A stretch of DNA of 64,000 bases, taken from positions 11,612,001-11,676,000 of the forward strand of contig BSBN01001752.1 in NCBI GenBank assembly GCA_027924645.1, written 5' to 3'. Positions 47,579-59,126 of the stretch are shown here, piece after piece. Source of the stretch: Cunninghamia lanceolata. Lineage: Eukaryota > Streptophyta > Pinopsida > Cupressales > Cupressaceae. The position numbers and the translations under genes were made by a program. The first letter of the stretch is position 1; each line of letters opens with the position of its first letter. The notes under the pieces were generated by a model, which was not told the DNA's origin, made no database searches, and was given only the letters and a program-made list of their open reading frames with translations.

Positions 47579-50009
47579 ATGGCTACTCTGAATGTTGTGA
47601 AGATCTCTGATAGGTTGTGTCCTAAATTCAAGAAACATCCCTACAAATCCCTAGAAGTTGATCCCTTAGGCGCCTTTTCTAGCATTCCGCAAGGAGTTCT
47701 ACATGTAGAAGATATTAGGGTTTACGTACATGTAAACATTGAGGAATTTGGGGAATCCAAGCTGATGGATATCTACCACAAGGAACTGATAGATGAATCA
47801 CTTGAACTTAAACCCCAATACAAGGCCATCTAGGATAAGCATTTCAGATAGTGCATCCATTTCCCCTATTTTACAGAAGATGAGTGGGTCCGGTATGTTT
47901 TAAGCAGAGTGCATGACAATTTCATGTGGTTGAATAGACCATTTAAGATCACAAAAGATGCTATTAAAGTGGTAATAGGTTTGCACTCATCCGGAGGGTT
48001 ACCTATTCTCAAATCGGTCAAAAACCAAACTACGAGTGAGGCTACTGGATCAAAATTTGACAAGAGAGCCATGACAATAGAAGATATCACTGATCCGGAT
48101 ATCAAGTTTGCCTCCATGATAATGGGTTACAAGATATATCACTCTAGCAAGGAAAATTCAGTACCCAGAACTATAATTTACACTGCTTATCAGATGCTAA
48201 AAGAGAATGCTAACTATGATCTTTGTGAGCTGCTCTTGAACCAACTGTTAGAGAATTTGTAGAAAATAAAGAAAGATAAGAAGAATTCTTTCAAGTATGG
48301 TAGCTTGATACTTTGCCTATTCTTCTACTATATGAATGAGCTACCCAGAACTAGTGGCTGGATATGGCAAAATGACAGACCTATTGCCATACAAATCAAA
48401 TATTATCTACATGGGCTTGGTGATGCCAAGGCACAGAATACAACACTCTGGGGCTATTTCAAGAACTTTCAAAGTATGATGCAAGCCAAATAAAAAATTC
48501 CCCAATCATTGGTTGAGAAGTACAAGTATACAGTCTACTTTATGGTAGACACTGATCAATGCCTGATGGAGGTAGTGGAACCGAGAATAGTGTGGATCAT
48601 GCCAATGGGGTATGAGGTTGATGAGAAAATCCTAGAGCTACACATTCAACACCTTTTGAGTCAGACCAAGGACCCTGAGGCAGAAAGGTTTGGAACCTTT
48701 GAAGAGTTGAGTGTAAAAATTCATGTGGAACTTAGACAACTTGAGATGAAAAGAAAAGTGAGAAAAGAAGTAGAGAATGTTGCCAAAAGGTATGGCATTT
48801 CAAAAGATGCACTCGATGCAAACAAAGAGAAGATGGAAAGGGTAGAGAAAGAAAGTGCTCCAGTGCAAGCCCCCTCCTGGACCAGATCCTCCAAAAGCTC
48901 TATACCTGCCACCTCTAAGAGCCAAAAGGCATCAAAACCAGAAGTCAGGACATCTGGAAAAGGAGAGAAGAGAACTAAGACAAAGGCCACAAGGTCTTGC
49001 ACCAGTCAAAAGGATGATGAAGAGACTGAGTCAGATGAGGAGGTCAAGAAAATGAAGAAGAAGAAGAAGAAAGCATCTGGTGAATCCTCTATTGGTCAAG
49101 GCAAGGAAGAAGAGGTAGAAGAGTTTGTTGAAAGGCCTACTCTGTGCGTTCATGATGTAGTCAAGGCAGTTACTGAAGATGGGAATCTGCAACCAATAAC
49201 ATAATTCTATGATGAATACAATGATGCAGATAAAAGGATATTGGAAGAAGCCACAGTTAAGTACCTAAACATATATAATAAGGCATTCATTGAAATTATT
49301 TCTCTAATCCCCAAGAGTTTAGAGCAAGTTCTTGAACTCAGAAAAGATAATGCCAAAGAAAAAGATATGGAGATCCGGGAACAAATAGCTATTCAGCTCT
49401 ATCCCTCTATCACTCCAAAGCAAATGATCATGATTTTCAAAGATTGCAAGGATGAGTTCCGGAGCAAAGCCAGAATGAACAAGATTATGGTCAGAGAAAC
49501 TGATCAGGTGGCTAAAGAGACTGAGGACATCCTTTGAATTGCCTATAAAAGATTTAATCTCCCTATTGTAGAGGATATAAGTGATGAACCCTCTGCCATG
49601 AATGTCAAAGGATCAAGTACTGAGAAAGTTGCAGAAGAGTCAAAGGAGACAAGTGAAGAGAAGACTAAGGACTTAGATTCCTCTACACTGGAAAAGGAAG
49701 TCCATGAAGAAGTAGACACCTCTCTTCCGGATCCCCCAGCAGACTCCAGAATTGAAGGAGAAGAAAGAAAAGAAGAGAGAATTAATCAAGAAGGAGAAGT
49801 GAAGGGAGGAGAAGAAGATCAAACACAGAAGATCACAGGGGACAGTTCTGAGGTTGTAGAAGGAAAGAAAACTCTGTCTCCTGCAAGAGACACTACAGAA
49901 GTAGTCAAAGATTTTTTGACAAAAGAAATGATGGAATTAGATGAACCAGAGCTACTTCAAGCACCAATCAATTTTGATTCCCACTCTTCGGTCCAGACAA
50001 TGAAGGTCG
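47579..50009 (+). pseudogene. ORF2 of element B, first part (unknown function)
   Basis: From the ATG at 47579 to the copia insertion at 50010 all pieces are in one frame, with stops at about 47831, 47849, 48260, 48491, 49202 and 49535 but no frameshift. Shared blocks with element A include GAFS.IP.GVLHVEDI, PFKITKDAIK, GSKFDKRAMTI.DI, KYGSLILCLFFYYMNE, FMVDTDQCLMEVVEPR and FGTFEELSVK.HVELRQ. From codon 420 or so the protein is Lys/Glu/Ser-rich with a run of Lys (KMKKKKKKAS) that could act in nuclear entry or RNA binding. The EEATVKYLNIYNKAFIEII segment again looks globular. I know no function. Confidence 0.65.
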
Positions 50010-51257
50010 TGGTGCAAGTATGGTCCTAACCGGTGTTGTCATTGATGTCAACATACTCCTATTGCATTAATGATAAGGATTGGATGATCTGTTTGCTGAG
50101 GATATTGAGAAAATTGGTCATAATAGGAATAGTGAATAACAATGAAGATAGTAAGGTAAAAGTCCAAGCTAAGATGAGGATCAGAGGATGCGGTTTAAAG
50201 GGTTTGTAGATATGTGTCTTAAGATGATCCAGTAAATATTTTAGAGGTCCACATGAATATTTGAAGAAGTTGTGGCTGCTCAAGTAAAACCAGTTTCGGC
50301 AGGTGTTCAGAGGTGACAGAGTGATAAAGATAGGTCTAGTGAGATCTGGAAATGCATTACCCTATTCTACAGATTTGAGGGAGTGTTTAGGAAGTCTGTT
50401 TGAAGTGTTAACTCATTTGGTTCATGGTTTGAAGGTCCACAAGCATCTATTCCTTTGTGACAATGATGACAGACTGTGTTCTTGAGGTTCCAGATGAAGG
50501 AGAGAAGGATTTCAGTAAGTAGATGAAGTGTGGATGTTCTTGGTGATTCAGGAAAGCTTGTGGAGGTCTTTGGATCATGTCTAGTTTGTGTTGGTGGTCC
50601 GCATTGAAGTTTAAGCTTGCATTTGAAGAATTACTTCCAGATGAAGGTGTTCTTCCTTAGACTGGCTGACCGGATGAGTTACTCATCCTACGGATGTTCT
50701 TATAGATGTTTGCCGACTTAGATGATTATTCCTAAGTTGATGTCTTGTATAAATAAGGAATTGTGAAGTCATTTCAAAAAGTGTCTTGTGGAGATGAGTG
50801 TGTGGTAGAAAGGAGGAGAGTGAAAGGCAGAGTAGAAGTATTGGGCTTAAATGGAACCGATTCAAGCATGGTGAAGATGTTATTCTCCAGTTCATGTATG
50901 TGATACTTATTTCTTTGTAGACAATGTCTCTTATAGGCAGTGAGCCTCTTGTGAGCAGTGTGCTCGGGCAGTGAGCCCTAATTGGCATGTGCCATTTTGT
51001 TCTTTCTATTCTTCTAGCAGAGAATACAATCTTGGGTTAATCACCCCATGGTTTTTCCCTTAACTGGGTTTTCCATGTCAAAATCTTGGTGTCTTATGTG
51101 TTAATGTGTTTCTGCTCTTGGTTTAATGCATTGTGCTTCCATGATTGAATTATTATTATGCTACTGAATTAGAAAGTGGATTTAAGTGTGTAAGTTGTAA
51201 GAAAGTTTTGGACAACTGATTCACCCCCCCTCTCAGTTGTTTGCCCTGAATCTAACA
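50010..51257 (+). repeat. 5' LTR of copia element C
   Basis: It begins TGGTGCAAGTATGG (the 3' copy TGTTTCAAGTATGG) and ends CTGAATCTAACA. TGTATAAATAAGG near 50744 is a good TATA box. From about 50930 (TATAGGCAGTGAGCC) to the end it is nearly the same as the LTRs of pol-less element B, including GGGTTAATCACCCCATGGTT and CACCCCCCCTCTCAGTTG. Confidence 0.9.
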
Positions 51258-51259
51258 AT

Positions 51260-51272
51260 TGGTATTAGAGCC
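51260..51272 (+). other. Primer binding site of copia element C
   Basis: TGGTATTAGAGCC, one base from the standard initiator Met site (C to T). The leader AAGTTCCTCTAAAAGAAGCT, then TAACCACTTGAGGAG, follows and precedes the gag ATG at 51315. Confidence 0.9.
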
Positions 51273-51314
51273 AAGTTCCTCTAAAAGAAGCTTAACCACT
51301 TGAGGAGATCCAAG

Positions 51315-52304
51315 ATGTCGTCCTACAAGAGGGATAGTCTGAAGTTTGATGGAACCAATTTCAATCTTTGGAAAAGTTGCATGAAATGTCATTTGCAATG
51401 TATGGGAATGCAGTACTGGAACATGGCTTCAACAAAGTATATACCTCCTCAGGGTGGTTTGAAAGGCCCAAATGAAATCACAGATGCTGAAAATAATCTA
51501 CGGACTATAGAAGCTCTTCTAAGCGCATTATCTGACTCAGAGCTTTTAAATGTTGTTGACCTACCAACTGCTTTTGAAAATTGGCAAAAATTGGAACTTC
51601 TGCATGAAGGAGACAAGTACGTTAAATGTGCGAGGTTACAGAGTCTGAAAGGAAAATTTGAAAATCTAAAGATGAGAGATGATGAAAATATCACCACTTT
51701 TATGCCAAGAGTAAATGAGATTGTCTGTGGCATTAGAAGTGCTAGTGGAGTCTTGGATGAAGATGAGATTGTTGGTAAAGTTCTCAGATCCCTTCCTTCT
51801 TCTTATAAAATCAAAGTTGTTGCCATTGAAGAATTCAGAGCTCATACAACTATCACAAGAGATTAATTGGTTGGTAAACTGGTTGCATTTGAAATGACCG
51901 AGTTTGGAGATTCCCCCCCAAAGACTAAATCAGCATTCAAAGCCAATGCCTCTATAAAAGGTAAACAAAGGTTTGATCCAGGAGAGAACTCTTCAAGGAA
52001 ACTATCATGGTATGAAAAAGAAAGAAAAGACCTAGAAGAAGAAGAAGTGGAAACTACTCAACTTGAAGGCCTTATTGCAAAAAGACTGCCAAGAGGATCC
52101 AGTAAGTATGAAGGAAAATTGCCTTTTAAGTGTTTTAATTGCAATAAGATTGGTCATTTTACCTCAAGATGTCCAGAAAGATTTTCAAGGCCAAATCCCA
52201 ATAGATCAAGGTTCCAAAAGAATTGTTACTATGTTTATGAAGGAGATGATGAAGGAGTAACAAATGATGAATCAGAGACAGGAGACAAATCCGGAAGTGA
52301 CTAG
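51315..52304 (+). pseudogene. Gag of copia element C
   Basis: The ATG at 51315 (MSSYKRDSLKFDGTNFNLWK) is chosen because it starts at the usual gag motif; the frame is open a little further up without an ATG. LRTIEALLSALSDSELLNV, KCARLQSLKGKFENLKM and SGVLDEDEIVGKVLRSLP follow. The intact zinc knuckle CFNCNKIGHFTSRC lies near 52131-52172. Stops: TAA at 51864-51866 and TAG at 52302-52304. Confidence 0.88.
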
Positions 52305-53729
52305 GTGTTCATTGCCATCAAGGAAGAAGATCTAATGCCCTCTGAATCTGTCAATCATAAAATTGTAGAAAGAGCTCTAGTTGGCCAAGTTGAAGAAAAG
52401 GATGATTGGGTCATTGATAGTGGATGCTCTCACCATATGATAGGTGACAAAAATAAGTTCATAGATTTGGAAAGGTATGAAGGAGGAGTGGTAAAATTTG
52501 GTGATAATTTTGCTGGTAGAATCAGAGGTAGAGGAACTATTTCTTTTGATGGAAGGAACAAAATTGGTAATGTACTATATGTTGAAGGATTGAAGCACAA
52601 TCTTCTCAGTGTTGGACAGTTGGTGGACAAAGGGTATGATCTCATATTCAAGAATGGAAAATGCAAGATCTTTGAGAGTTCTGGAACAGAGATTGCATCC
52701 GGTACCCAAACAAAAGGTAACATCTTCCATTTAGTTGGTACTGGTAAAAGTTGTCTATTTGTGCAAATTGATCAGAGTTGGTTATGGCATAGGAGGATGT
52801 GTCATGTAAATTTTGATAATATCATCAAGATAAGCAATACTCAGGCTGTAAGAGATCTTCCAAAATTGGTGAAGCCTACAAATAGTTTATGCAAGGAATG
52901 TCAGTTGGGAAAACAAAGTAGAGTCTCATTCAAAAGCAAGGAACAATCTTCTACCAGATTATTTGACCTAGTTCATTCTAATTTATGTGGTCCAGCAAGA
53001 ATCAGGAGTGTGCAAGGTGATAGATACTTCATGTTATTAATTGATGACTATTCCTGGATGATGTGGGTAACTTTTCTGAAAGAGAAATTAGAAGCTCTTG
53101 AGAAATTCAAAATATTCAAGGTTATGGTAGAGAATGAAACTAGATTAAAATTGAAATGTCTGAGGTCTGATAGAGGTGGAGAATTCACATCCGGTGAGTT
53201 CATAGACTTCTGTGAGAAACATGGAATAAAGAGACAGTTGTCTACTCCTAGGACTCCACAGCAGAATGGAGTAGTTGAGAGAAAGAACTAGACCATCTAG
53301 GAAGCATCTAGGACCATGATGATGGAAGCAAATGTTCCTCAGATCTTTTGGAGAGAATCTTTCAGCACTACAGTCTATACTCTCAATCGAGTACAAATCA
53401 GAAGCAATACTAGTAAGACTCCTTATGAACTTTGGTTTGGCATCATTCCTACTATGAGGTATTTCAGAGTCTTTGGTAGCAAGTGTTACATTAAAAGATA
53501 TGAGGATCTAGGCAAGTTTGATGCTAGAAGTGATGAAGGAATATTCTTGGGTTACTCTACTGAAAGCAAAGCATACTGGTGTTATAACAAGAGACTGAGA
53601 AAGATTATAGAAAGTACAAATGTGAAGGTTGATGAAGGAATTGAAAAACCCTCAAGGTTTTATGAATATGATGAAGATGATCAGAATGGTGCTCTGATTC
53701 AAGAAGCCCAAGCCTCTTCTAAAAAATAA
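52305..53729 (+). pseudogene. Protease and integrase of copia element C
   Basis: Protease: WVIDSGCSHHMIGDKNKF with the catalytic DSG intact. Linker NVLYVEGLKHNLLSVGQL. Integrase: WLWHRRMCHVNFDNI...CKECQLGKQSR (zinc part), then LFDLVHSNLCGP (the first catalytic Asp is replaced by Asn at HSN, where HTD/HSD is usual), YFMLLIDDYSWMMWV, LRSDRGGEFTS and TPQQNGVVERKN. TAG stops at 53289-53291 and 53298-53300 replace Gln codons expected in the motif NQTIQEA. The C-terminal part has TPYELWFGIIPTMRYFRVFG and GIFLGYSTESKAY. Confidence 0.88.
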
Positions 53730-55430
53730 ATTCAAACTGATCTGGTAAATTAGGAAGAAGAGATGAGTTTTAATGAGCCTGATCAAGATTTAGAAATGCA
53801 AGAAACTCCCAAAGTTCCAAGGTATGTAAGACTGAACCACTCTGAAGATCAGATCATAGGTGACAAAAGCAAAGGTCTACAAACTAGAAGAAGAATTGCT
53901 CAAGATTCAGATAAGTATTGTCTAATTTCAAAGATTGAACCTAAGACAGTTGATGAAGCTTGTAATGATGAAAATTGGACTAAAGCAATGGAGGAAGAGT
54001 TGATGCAAATTGAGAAAAATCACACTTGGGATCTTGTTCCCAGACCTAGAAACAAGAATGTGATTGGAACCAAATGAATCTTCCGGAACAAACTGAATGA
54101 AGTTGGTGAAGTAATTAGAAATAAAGCCAGATTGGTTTGCAAGGGCTATTCTCAAATAGAAGGAGTTGATTTTGAAGAAACTTTTGCTCCGGTCGCAAGA
54201 ATTGAAGTAGTCAGATTATTTCTTGCATTTGTTGCCTTCAAAGATTTCAAAGTGTATCAGATGGATGTCAAGTCTGCCTTCATGAATGGTGACTTGGAAG
54301 AAGAAGTGTACATTGAGCAACCAGATGGATTTCAATTGTCGGATCGTGGTGATATGGTCTGCAAGTTGAAGAAAGCACTATATGGACTGAAGCAAGCCCC
54401 AAGAGCATGGTATGAAAGATTGGATAAACATCTCTTGAAGATTGGTTTCAACAAAGGTACTGGTGACAGTAATTTGTATTTCAAAATTGATCATGAAAAT
54501 ATCTTGATTCTTGAAGTGTTTGTTGATGATATCATTTTTGGAGGAAGAGATGGTATGTGTAAAACCTTTGCAAATCAAATGAAAAGTGAATTTGAGATGT
54601 CCATGCTTGGGGAAATGAATTTCTTCTTGGGTCTACAAATCACTCAAACAAAGAAAGCAATCTTCATTTCTCAGACCAAATATGTGAAAGAATTGTTGAA
54701 GAAATTTGGGATGGAAGACTCAAAGCCAATGAATACTCCCATGGCAACTAGATGTAAGTTGAGGAAAGATGATGACTCTCCCAAGGCTGATCAGAAAAAG
54801 TATAGGTTAATGATTGGAGGATTGTTGTATCTCACTCAAACTAGACTTGATCCTAGAGAATCTCATGTCATGGCAGTCAAAAGGATTTTTAGATATTTAA
54901 AAGGGATAGTGGAGTATGGTTTGTGGTACCCTAGAGATCATGATTTCTCTCTTCATGCCTATACAGATGCTGACTAGGTAGGAGATGTGGATGACCAAAA
55001 AAGTACCAGTGGTGGAGCATTCTTTTTGGGGAAGAGATTGGTTTCTTGGATAAGCAAGAAACAAGAGGCAATAACTCTGTCCACTACAGAAGCATAATAT
55101 ATTGCAACAGCAGGTAGTTGTACTCAAGTTTTGTGGATGAAACAAATGCTAAGAGACATAAGTGGAATATGAGGAGCCTATCATAATCTTCTATGATAAT
55201 TCAAGTGCAATAAATATATCTAAGAATCTAGTGTTGCATTCAAAGACTAAACATATATCCATCAAGTTTCACTTTTTGAGAGAGTAAGTGAACAACAATG
55301 AAGTCAGATTGGAGTTTGTGCCTTCCAAGGATCAGATTGCAAACATCTTTACTAAACCTCTACCTAAGGACTCTTTTGAGTATCTCAGGGAGAAGTTAGG
55401 GGTTATTGCCTCTCCGGTGATGAACTAAGG
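53730..55430 (+). pseudogene. RT and RNase H of copia element C
   Basis: EPKTVDEACNDENWTKAMEE, NVIGTK then TGA for Trp (54075-54077), [56 protein letters not shown] and the active site FVDDIIFGG (near 54525). Between [12 protein letters not shown] and [16 protein letters not shown] a block of about 20 codons present in the minus-strand copia is deleted without frameshift. RNase [17 protein letters not shown] for Trp (54975-54977), STSGGAFFLGKRLVSWISKK, STTEA, TAA for Glu, then SCTQVLWMKQ. A shift near 55165 precedes NSSAINISKN and PLPKDSFEYLREKLGV. Confidence 0.88.
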
Positions 55431-55760
55431 TGCACTGATGTGCATCAGTCTGGTAGATATCATAGTCATATCTTATGGTCTGAATTGATGATGGGAAGCT
55501 GCCACTCAGGGGGAGCAGTTGGTATAATTCTGAAGTAGTGAAATTGCAAGTAAGTGCCCTTTGCCATTGATGTCAAAGGGGGAGAGAAGACATGTGAAAA
55601 ACAAGTGGTTTTTGATCAAAGGGGGATAAGGAAAGAAAGAGAAGACATGTGAATGGTTGTTGCTGATAGGGGGAGTTGTGACAATAAGGAGAAGTTCTTG
55701 TCTTGATGGTCAAAACAGGTTTTCAAAACATATGTTGCCATCAATGACAAAGGGGGAGAT
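55431..55760 (+). promoter_or_regulatory. 3' region of copia C with several polypurine tracts
   Basis: No ORF. GGGGGAG or GGGGGA tracts occur near 55508, 55577, 55620, 55669 and finally AAAGGGGGAGAT at 55749-55760, which abuts the 3' LTR. CTCAGGGGGAGCAG (about 55506) matches the post-gag spacers of elements A and B. Confidence 0.7.
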
Positions 55761-57010
55761 TGTTTCAAGTATGGGCCTAACCAGTGTTGTCATTGATGTC
55801 AACATACTCTTGTTGCATTAATTATAAGGATTGGATGATCTATTTACTAAGGATATTCAGAAAATTGGTCATAATAGGAACAGTGAGGAACAGTGAAGAT
55901 AGTAAGGTAAAAGTCCAAGCTAAGATGAGGATCAGAGGATACGGTTTAAAGGGTTTGTAGATATGTGTCTTAAGATGATCTAGTAAAGATTTTAGAGGTC
56001 CACATGAAGATTTGAAGAAGTTGTGGCCGCTCAAGTAAAACCAGTTCCAGTAGGTGTTCAGAGGTGACAGAGTGATAAAGATAGGTCCGATGAGATCCAG
56101 AAATGCATTACCCTATTCTGTGAATTTGAGGGAGTGTTCAGGAAGTCTTTTTGAAGTGTCAACTCATTTGGTTCATGGTTTGAAGGTCCACAAGCATCTA
56201 TTCCTTTGTGACAATGATGGCAGACTGTGTTCTTGAGGTTCTGAATGAAGGAGAGAAGGATTTCAGTAAGCAAATGAAGTGTGGATGTTCTTGGTGATTC
56301 AGGCAAGCTTGTGGAGGTCTTTGGATTGTGTCCAGTTCGTGTAGGTGGTCCGCATTGAATTTTAAGCTCGCATTTGAAGAATTACTTCTGGATGAAGGTG
56401 TTCTTCCTTAGACTGGCCGACCGGATGAGTCACTCATCCTTCAGATGTTCTTATAGATGTTTGCTGGCTTAGATGATTATTCCTAAGTTGATGTCTTGTA
56501 TAAATAAGGAATTGTGAAGTCATTTCAAAAGGTGTCTTGTGGAGATGAGTGTGTGGTAGCAAGGAGGAGAGCGAAAGGCAGAGCAGAAGTATTAGGCTTA
56601 AATGGAACTGATTCAAGCATGGTGAAGATGCTATTCTCTAGTTCATGTATGTGATACTTATTTCTTTGGAGATAGTGTGTCTCTTGTAGGCAGTGAGCCT
56701 CTTGTGAGCAGTGTGCTTGGGCAGTGAGCCCTAATTGGCATGTACCATTTTGTTCTTTCTATTCTTCTAATAGAGAATACAATCTTGGGTTAATCACCCT
56801 GTGGTTTTTCCCTTAATCGGGTTTTCCACGTCAAAATCTTGGTGTCTTATGTGTTAATTTGTTTCTGCTCTTGGTTTAATGCATTGTGCTTCCATGATTG
56901 AATTATTATTATGCTACTGAATTAGAAAGTGGATTTAAGTGTGTAAGTTGTAAGAAAGTTTTGGACAACTGATTCACCCCCCCTCTCAGTTGTCTAGCCT
57001 GAATCTAACA
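55761..57010 (+). repeat. 3' LTR of copia element C
   Basis: It matches 50010-51257 in length and along its whole sequence, with TATA near 56497 and the TAGGCAGTGAGCC...AACA 3' part. GGTCA follows at 57011 and returns directly to the ORF2 frame of element B. Confidence 0.9.
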
Positions 57011-57015
57011 GGTCA

Positions 57016-57774
57016 CATCTTTTACTCAAGCCAAAGAAAAAGAAAAGCTTCTGAAGTCTCACATGGAAGACTGTGAGCTAATAGAGATTGCATCCAGTGC
57101 ATTGGAGAAAATCATGCCATCCTTCCAGAAGGATCTTTCAGCCTCTTCATCTGGTAACTTAAAATCTCTTGTTAATTCAATTAGCATACATTTTGATTCT
57201 TTGGAGAAGTCAGCTGAAGATAAAGTCTGAAAAGAGTTTCTGGGTAAGAGATTCTTTGAGGCACAAGGATTTATAACAAATGACAGGAGAAATTTGAATA
57301 TTGGAATAAAGAGCCTAGAGAATGCTCTTAAAGATGGTAGAGATCTATACAAATTTTGTCTATCTTGGTCCACTGTAACAATAGACATTACCAAGAAGGT
57401 GGAAGAACAAGAGAGCAAACTATCAAGTTTATCTCAAAGTTTTGATCCTCTCACCTCTTCCATAGTAAATCAAGAGTGTCAAACTATTACAGTCATAAAT
57501 GAAATAAAGAAGCTTGAGAAGGAGAAGAAAAATAGAATAAGCAGGTTAAGTTAACTTAGAGGGATAATTATCCCTCAGTTAGAGGCCATGCATGAGGCTC
57601 TAACTAATGCTCAGACCACAGCCCGGACCAGTGATCCGATAAATCTAAAGAGGGAAGAAGCTTTTGCATTCCTGTTGAGTGGTCACATCTCAATTTTGGA
57701 CATGATGAAGCAGAGTTGGGTAACAGAATTTGTCCAATTGAAGACAACTTTTGCAGATATACATCAGTATATGT
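57016..57774 (+). pseudogene. ORF2 of element B, C-terminal part
   Basis: After removal of copia C the frame joins as MKV-TSFTQAKEKEKLLKSHME, matching MKIASFTQVKAREKMLKFHM of element A. It then carries ALEKIMPSFQKD, LKSLVNSISIHFDSLEKSAE, LENALKDGRDLYKFCLSWST, SQSFDPLTSS and AFAFLLSGHISILD. Predicted helical, with coiled-coil stretches around KKVEEQESKLSSL and IKKLEKEKKN. Stops: TGA near 57227 (Trp in copy A) and TAA near 57552. Conserved end: ADIHQYM then TAA; copy A ends VDILKFM then TGA. Confidence 0.65.
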
Positions 57775-57865
57775 AAGTATGTTATGTATATATATTTATG
57801 CGGCCAAGTATAGATTGTTTTTGGAAATTTTGGTATGTGGATCCTACCCTTTGCCATTGATGTCA

Positions 57866-58019
57866 AAGGGGGAGTGAGGAGCAATGAAAAATGTGGACTC
57901 TAGCTAAGGGGGAGCTCTAGAAAAATGTACATTAGAACAGAGCATCAGCCAAGGGGGAGTATAGTGTGACACTTAGTCATTTTTCACTAAGTGTTGCCAT
58001 CAATGCCAAAGGGGGAGAT
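57866..58019 (+). promoter_or_regulatory. Polypurine tracts before the 3' LTR of element B
   Basis: AAAGGGGGAGTG (about 57866), AAGGGGGAGCT (about 57905), AAGGGGGAGTA (about 57950) and AAAGGGGGAGAT (about 58008-58019). Spacing and surrounding words (TTGCCATTGATGTCAAAGGG) match those of element A, so the whole block is conserved. Confidence 0.75.
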
Positions 58020-59126
58020 TGTTGGCAAGAGACATTGTGTGGCTTCATGAGTGTTGTCATTGATGGAAACAAAGTCCATCCCACACATCCGCAGGTCATG
58101 GTGTGTCTATACTGAAAGTCAGATTGAAGAGTATTTTGGTCCAGTGACCAAGAATAGAGCACGTAGCAAGGTCTGACAATTAGGTCTGGATCTCTCAAAG
58201 GAAGTATCTCAGTAAAGTGTGGACTTGGGGAAGTCAAGAGGAGTATCATGAATGATATATTCTAGAGATTGAGCCTCTGGTGATGAAAGAGTGAAAAGAT
58301 ATAAGCACCTAAGTGTTGGGTTCCTGTTTGGCAGAGTAGACTGAGGAAGACTTGACCGGCAAAGCATCAGACCTTAATCCAGATGAGATATTGATGGTGA
58401 TCAAGTTTATTGAGGTATCATTCATGATTGGCTGACATGATTGATGACTTCTATAAGCATCTCCTTGATACGCATCAGTTGATAAGCAAGGATTTAGTTG
58501 ACAGACCAGAGTTTGGGAAAATATTGAGTATTCCAGATGCCGACTAGAAAGATGTTGAAATCCATGGTGCAGATATATATACCAGATGGATTTAGATGTG
58601 AAAGTGTGTGTGGTGTGTTGTGAAGTGCGAAGAAAAGTAGAGTGTTGTGTGGAAGCAGTAATACAAGTCCGGTATGTGACAAGACAGCAACACCAAAGAA
58701 GAGGAAGAATGAAGTGCAGTAGATCAGTGTATGGAGCCTAACCGGAACTGAACCTCAGCATATGTGGATGCTTCTCATCAGTTCAAGTATCCTGTTACCT
58801 TCTTTGTACCTTGTAGATAGTGAGTCTCTTGTAGGTAGTGAGCCTCTTGTGAACAATGTGCTTGGGCAGTGAGCCCTAATTGGCAAGTGCCATTTTGTAC
58901 TATCTCATTCTTTTAACAGAGGATACAATCTTGGGTTAGTCACCCCGTGGTTTTTCCCTTAACAGGGTTTTCCACATCAAAATCATTGTGTTATGTGTAT
59001 TAATGTTATCTTTGTTTTCATAGTTATGTTTGCTTATATGATTTGATGTTGCACTAATTGTTAAAGAGGGACAGAAAGTTGAAGTAATTAAGATAACTAA
59101 TTCACCTCCCCTCTCAGTTATCAACA
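58020..59126 (+). repeat. 3' LTR of element B
   Basis: It is 1,107 bp, from TGTTGGCAAGAGACATTG to CAGTTATCAACA. Compared with the 5' LTR it has about 60 extra bases near 58400-58470 (GATTGGCTGACATGATTGAT); element A has GCTGACATGATTGATGA at the same place, so the 5' LTR lost them. Confidence 0.88.

Larger units (their letters stand above)
50010..57010 (+). mobile_element. Ty1/copia element C (7.0 kb) inserted in ORF2 of element B
   Basis: LTRs are 50010-51257 (1,248 bp) and 55761-57010 (1,250 bp). GGTCG (50005-50009) and GGTCA (57011-57015) are the target duplication with one mismatch. PBS TGGTATTAGAGCC follows the 5' LTR. Gag, protease, integrase, RT and RNase H are in the copia order. Gag to RT is one continuous frame, 51315-54977, broken only by stops. 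A sample of the first 280 LTR bases shows about 8% difference, so it is older than the chromovirus. Confidence 0.92.
22937..59126 (+). mobile_element. Pol-less copia-like element B (gag-like + ORF2), with three nested elements
   Basis: LTRs are 22937-23984 and 58020-59126. The PBS starts at 23987; the gag-like protein runs from 24056 to 25143 and 33110-33197; ORF2 is 47579-50009 plus 57016-57774; polypurine tracts are at 57866-58019. CGCAA (22932-22936) and CGCAC (59127-59131) are the target duplication, with one mismatch. Removing the three passengers leaves about 7.5 kb with no pol. The shared plan with element A shows a real family. Transposition would need enzymes from another element. 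Confidence 0.8.
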
